A stretch of DNA of 64,000 nt. It comes from Lates calcarifer (taxonomy: Eukaryota; Chordata; Actinopteri; Centropomidae). The translations under genes were made by a program, and so were the position numbers. The stretch covers positions 25,795,074 through 25,859,073 of the forward strand of contig NC_066842.1 of the NCBI RefSeq assembly GCF_001640805.2, written 5' to 3'. Positions 58,832 to 64,000 of the stretch are shown piece by piece. Position 1 is the stretch's first letter; each line of letters opens with the position of its first letter. The notes under the pieces were generated by a model. It ran no database searches and had not been told where the DNA came from. It saw nothing but the letters and a program-made list of their open reading frames with translations.

Positions 58832-59462
58832 CCTCACTGAGCTCAAAGAAAAGACAGAAGGATTTACAGTGGACTTTCAGAGAAATAGCCCTCTGCCCCC
58901 ATCCTGGCCCTCTAGTACCTCCCCTCCAACACACATATACACTTTCAACCTCTAACTCCCACACACACACATCACAAACAAGCACATTATGTCACAGCTA
59001 CAGCTGAGCACTAATAGTACAGTCTCCATTGATTTAACCTCTAATGCAGCAGGACTCTGGACGCTAAGTCAAAACTTACAAAATCCTGCTCTTTGACCAC
59101 CAAACTGTTATATCTATGTTACTGTGTATACTCTCTATGATAGACTATACACACAGTATTCTATTACTTCTAGGAAATGGGAGCTGTGTGATTGGATTTT
59201 AGAGAATAAACAGAACAAATCCTAATGAATTTTATTTACTGTGAAATGCAAAGTGATGGTAAGAAAAGACCTGTTCACATTACACTGATGCATGTCAGTC
59301 AGTTATTTCAGCAAACACACAGATTGTATGGTTAGATGTTTGTGAAGCAGGAATGAGTTTACAGGCAGAGATATTGTTGCTGTTATTAGAGATTTGTAAC
59401 TCTCACAGCTGACTCATGCTGTCTTATGATCCTGAACAGCTAAGAGGTGGTCTAGAATATTT
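58832..59462 (-). promoter_or_regulatory. Upstream region of the carboxylesterase gene
   Basis: Directly upstream of the start codon. No CpG island and no clear TATA box can be assigned. AT-rich; the promoter is likely within it or beyond an unseen leader intron. Confidence 0.25.
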
Positions 59463-59467
59463 TGACA

Positions 59468-59525
59468 GAAGAGAAGAGAAGAGAAGAGAAGAGAAGAGAA
59501 GAGAAGAGAAGAGAGGAGAAGAAAA
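59468..59525. repeat. (GAAGA)n microsatellite
   Basis: About ten AGAAG units with a GAGGAG end variant. Confidence 0.95.
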
Positions 59526-59822
59526 GATTTTGTAATGTTGGAATAAGTGTGCGGAGAGTCCATCCCCATGTTGTGTTGTTTGTGATATAGCGTAACATCA
59601 GCCTTATCTTTCTTCTAAAGAGTCACATGACCAGATAAACATACCTTCTTGCTAATGTTGTTGACGGTGCCATGACGGTAGCACACTGTTAAATTCTGAA
59701 CTGTTTCCTCCTCTATTTTCAAACATCTGCTAGTTTGAAATTTTGTCATGGGTAATTTTATAATTTTGTCTTCATTTACAAAATATGAGTGTAATTATAC
59801 CATAATCAATCAATATCCTATG

Positions 59823-60265
59823 ATCCATCCATCCATCCATCCATTATGTATACCGCTTATCCATTAAGGGTTGTGGGGGGGCTGGAGCCTATCCCAGCTG
59901 TCAATGGGCGAGAGGCAGGGTACAACCTGTATGGATCAATAATAATAATAATAATAATAATAATTCCTTCTTCACCAGTGCAGTGGTTAGCACTGTTGCC
60001 TCAAAGCAAGAAGGTTCCAGGTTCCAGCCCTGGTTGGAGCCCTTTTCTGGGTGGAGTTTGAATGTTCTCCCTGTGCCTGCAGTACTCGAGCTTCCTCCCA
60101 CAGTCCAAAGACATGCAGGTTAACTGGTGACTCTAAATTGCCTATAGGTGTGAATATGCTTGTGAGTTATTGTTTGTCTCTATATGTATTGGGCCTGCGA
60201 TGGACTGGTGATCTGTACAGGGTGTACCCTGCCTCTCGCCCGATGTCAGCTGGGGTAGGCTTTCT
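59823..60265 (+). mobile_element. Dispersed teleost repeat with inverted ends
   Basis: Starts with (ATCC)n, then 'gctggagcctatcccagctg' and 'gggcgagaggcagggtac', which are the reverse complement of the right end ('gtaccctgcctctcgccc', 'tcagctggggtaggc'). An (AAT)n run at about 59937-59963 separates them. The right body carries 'gtggttagcactgttgcctc' and 'cttcctcccacagtccaaag', words of a very common fish repeat. Probably two opposed copies or a foldback form. Confidence 0.65.
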
Positions 60266-63200
60266 CTATAATATTACACATTCATGACTAAATAAGCATC
60301 AACTGAAAACATCTTTCAGTAAAAATTGTGTACAAATTTAAAACTTCAGATCCTCTAGACAATGACCAGGAGGGCACTACAACCTTAACCAAGTGTTTAT
60401 AATTGTAACTATGACAGTGAAGGTCCTCCAGCCTTAATGACAAACACCTACTTATTTTAACCCAAACCCTGATCTTCCCCTTAGCCTTACTATGTTGTTT
60501 TTGTGCCTAAACCTAACCAGACTTTTACCATGGCATTATGACAACATTAAAGGATAAGTTATTAATTTACATTTTAAACAGTAGCAGGGAAAAAAACAAA
60601 AGCAAACACAGATAAGCCTCACAGTTGAAGAGCCACAGCACTGACACCTCTTCCTGTTTTATGGTGAAAACCTGCTTGAGAAGTCACTCTAACACTGAAT
60701 GATTAATAGCATTGCTCTAGGTCTCCTACCACTGACATCTACTTACAGCTTTTGTTCAAACCTGGAGTTGTTTACTGAGGTTTGTTTTCACTGGAGGCCT
60801 TGATAACTAGTTCTAATCGCCCAGTTTTTACACAACCAGCCCACACACTACATGCAACCACATGCATGACCACAACCAAATCATCATCTGCAATCCACAC
60901 AAGCACAACATAGTTGATAATAATTGAAGCTGGATGATCAGCATTCAGAGAAGTGGGATGACCTGATAATTCTAACCCTTAACTCTGCTTGTCACCTCTG
61001 TGTCAGATGCAAGACATCCAAACTAGACCACTTTTAGCAGGCAGTGTAAATATAGCCCATCCTCATAGACTTGCAGAGGTCAGAGACAATGTACTGATAA
61101 CAAAGTTATGATAAAACCCACAATGATAACTTGCAAAAGAACAAACAAATGTCTCAGATCATGGTTCATAACAAGAGTGGAATTATTACGACTAATCTAC
61201 TTGCCAAAATAGAGGTATGCTTGGTTTAGAGAAGTCATTTTTAACAAGATTCAGATAGGGAATAGGACAAATATTGGATAATACATGAACTGAACATCAC
61301 AAAAATACTGATATCATACACTATATCCTCCATTAACAGCACCTGATAAATTGTATAAGATGATATCATGGTGAACTGCAAGAGCCTGACTGAGGTTACA
61401 AACAGAGAGGTCAGGAGCTCTTGGTGTTACAGGTATAACTATTGCCAATAAGCTTTAACAGGTCTAATCTGATGAAACTGTGAGCAGATCAGTTCAGTGT
61501 CCCACCCCTGGCCAGGTCTGACAATGGTGTTTGCCTTTCTATAACCAGCAGAGAAACAAAGTGTCCCATCAGGCAAAGCAAACATGTTGAGCTCTGTGAA
61601 CCTGATGTGCATATTACAATTAAATACACTACCACATTTTATGGCAATCCAATCCATGTGGACCACAGTAGTGTCCTAAAGTACATTCTTTGCACACAGC
61701 AGTTGTGTAGGGAACTGTTTGAACAGCAGTTACAGGTAATCTTTGTTCAGTGTAAAACAACTCAACCATTACATCATCTGTCTGCAAGATTCAAAACAAT
61801 ACATCTATTTCTCAAAATTACTTATTCATATCTAGAATTTCCTGACTGTGTCCATTTTGCTCTCTACATCACTTCACGTGCAGCCTACAAGTCAAAATGT
61901 TCTCATAATGTTTCTGCTGTGTTGCCCTTGAAAAGCAGACAGGGATGATTTAAATACTAAATATGTCATCTTGTTTATCATCTGTCACTCTTGGTAGGGA
62001 TCAGCAGTAGATGACTACCTCACTTGCAAAAAAAATTTGTTATTTTGCACATGTTACACAATGTGACTAAAATCCATAAACCATATTTTTTGAGAGTCAC
62101 ACATGCTAACAAACAAAAAGATTTCTAGTAGACCCAAACTGAAATCAGGGAATGACATCATGGCCCAAACAAACAGTCTGGAATTTGGATTAATGACTGA
62201 AACTTCCAGTAAGCCACATAAATCTGTGAAGTATTATCCACTGCTGGACAAAGAAATGAGGGACTAGAATCAGGGTGGATACTAACATATCACTGGGAAC
62301 ATACCACTAAACAACAGAGGTTTTAAGCAACAAGTGATAAACTAGGTGTCTTCAGACAGGTTGAGACATACAAACTGCAGAAATACAATAATGCAGGTGC
62401 TTCCAAAAAGAGTAAAATAACAACTCACAGAATGGTTTGAGAAAGATGTGAATCATATACTACAGGCTTTACAAATCTCAACCCAGTCTCTGATGATTTT
62501 GGAGTGACTGTCCATCAAATGAAAGAACTCTGTTCATCCTGTCAAAGGGGAGCTGAATCTGTTCTGGAGACTCACTGTAGAACAGCACTTTACCAAAACT
62601 CTAGGTTGGTTTCCTCCACATGTGCATGGGTGTGCAGGCTACAAGCTTCCAGTGTCATTAACCTTAGCTTCTAAAGATAAACATCTTCCCTTTCCCAGAG
62701 TCCTCATTCTGCCAGGCTGCTACTGCACTGTTTAGCTGAACAGAGCATTAAGCATGTGATGTGTTTTCTCACACTCTCAGCTCTCTGTTGTCTAGTGGTT
62801 TGAAAGATGGCCACTAGATGGCATTAGTGAACTTAGCTGGTGAGAGGCCGACTCCAGCTCATCATAATGAAGGTATTAGCATATCTGGAAAAGCAGGTGT
62901 GAGACCCAGTGGTTGCTGGTCCAAATCTCTGGATGGAATGAGGTATCTGTGACTGGCAGTTACCTGAATCCTAGTTCACTGTCTTGGTAGTTCACTGTTA
63001 CTGTAACAAAGTGATGGAGACACACAAACCTGAAACCAACTTCCTTATGAATTTAAGAAATGAAAGGCAAATTCATGTGTGTGTCCTTAAACTCGCAACA
63101 TACTTCATAGTCTAATATTGCTATTGTACTTTGTAATGCGATAACTTCAATCTGAGTCATCCATGCAGGAAACCAAAGCAGCCAGTCATCAACCCAAAAG

Positions 63201-63600
63201 GAAATCCCAGCTAATCTCATGTCTGTATCACAGTTAAACAAGAATCAAAGTTCCGTACAATGAAATCACTCAGCAATATCATGTATTACACACTTTCTAA
63301 AATAATTAGCTTTGAATAATATCCATTAGAAATGCCTTTTCTGGTATATCAAACTTTATTGAATTATTTTTTTCATTTTATTTTTAACATGACAAAATGC
63401 TGATTGTAGGGTACAAAATTCGGATTGCAGGTATAAGGTTTTTTTTTTTAATGAATGGCCTATTTAATTTAAGTATTTATATATTTATTTATGTTCTTAT
63501 GTAAATTCCATGTAATTGCTGAATAATCAAGCAGTTGAAATATGACTTTTAATATGTTTTATTTTATTTACTTTATTTTATTCAGACAGAACAAAACGGC
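60266..63600. other. Intergenic, nothing recognised
   Basis: No coding frame with recognisable similarity, no tRNA-like fold and no bounded element were found across this stretch. Confidence 0.4.
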
Positions 63601-64000
63601 TGTCTTTACGAGGGATAGATGCGGACCAATAGGAGATGAGTGCGGTGTCCTACGTCATACGTAAGAGGCGTTCCAGAGGCACGTCTGCTCCAAGTAGTAA
63701 GCGGAGTTGACTGTAGCACTCGAGCTCCATTGAAAGTATATTCCCGGTTCAGAGACAGTGCAGGCGGACGAGGGGGCGGACCGGCGTGAAGAAACTTGGC
63801 AGAAGACCACAGCAGTCGCTCCGCTGACCTCCACACGACTGTTATTATTTATCAGCATCAATATATCTGAAGACAGGCAACTGTGCTCGCTGACAAACGC
63901 GCTAGCGGGTGCGGCGGAGGCGCGCCCGGCGAAGGAATAACGTTAGCAGGAAAACGGAAAGAGAGGTGAGGTGAAGGCACGTTTGAGAAGAGAAGGAGGG
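63600..64000 (+). promoter_or_regulatory. CpG-rich promoter and first exon of a downstream gene
   Basis: An abrupt rise in GC and CpG. It has a CCAAT box (gaccaatagg, 63624-63633), a GC box (gggggcgg, 63772-63779), then a purine-rich leader with gcggcggaggcgcgcc and a plausible donor 'gagag|gtgagg' near 63966. Orientation is inferred from the donor. No coding start is assigned; the gene continues outside the window. Confidence 0.5.

Overview
The window looks like nuclear DNA of a ray-finned (teleost) fish. It is AT-rich, has split genes with GT/AG introns, many (CA)n, (TA)n and pentanucleotide microsatellites, and fish-type transposable elements: Tc1, hAT, L2 and L1/Tx1-like LINEs, a gag relic and MITEs. 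No prokaryotic features, CRISPR arrays or tRNA/rRNA genes were seen. All calls come from reading the sequence; no database search was run.

Layout. 1-3.3 kb (+): relics of two neighbouring, transposon-like genes belonging to large teleost families, both broken by stops and frameshifts. 4-11.6 kb (-): an unidentified gene or gene relic. It has a CpG-containing first exon at 11.5 kb, tiny spliced exons and several homologous acidic mini-exons, some dead. A Tc1 transposon (8.8-10.4 kb) and a higher-order minisatellite (7.56-8.1 kb) sit among them. 12.7-15.4 kb: a MITE beside a truncated L2-type LINE. 15.4-19 kb: mostly unassigned, with one cysteine-rich candidate exon and a LINE tail.

19.2-38.5 kb (-): the kiaa0513 orthologue. 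Ten coding exons (22.5-32.7 kb) join in frame to 392 codons, with a probable long 3' UTR and a CpG/NRF1-like promoter near 38.4 kb. 38.8-58.8 kb (-): a carboxylesterase (CES2-like). Thirteen coding exons join in frame to 556 residues with a signal peptide and a complete catalytic triad. Its introns are packed with transposons: an L1 beside a splice donor, a hAT inside a retrotransposon gag, and a Tc1 split by a LINE that is itself split by a long-inverted-repeat element. 59-63.6 kb: no recognised gene, apart from dispersed repeats. 63.6-64 kb: a GC-rich promoter and first exon of a + strand gene that continues beyond the window.

How they relate: the two intact genes lie head to tail on the minus strand. 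They have no evident functional link (a cytosolic adaptor-like protein and a secretory-pathway ester hydrolase). No clearly new biological system was found. The most unusual items are the minus-strand mini-exon array, the paired gene relic at the left edge and the three-level transposon nest.
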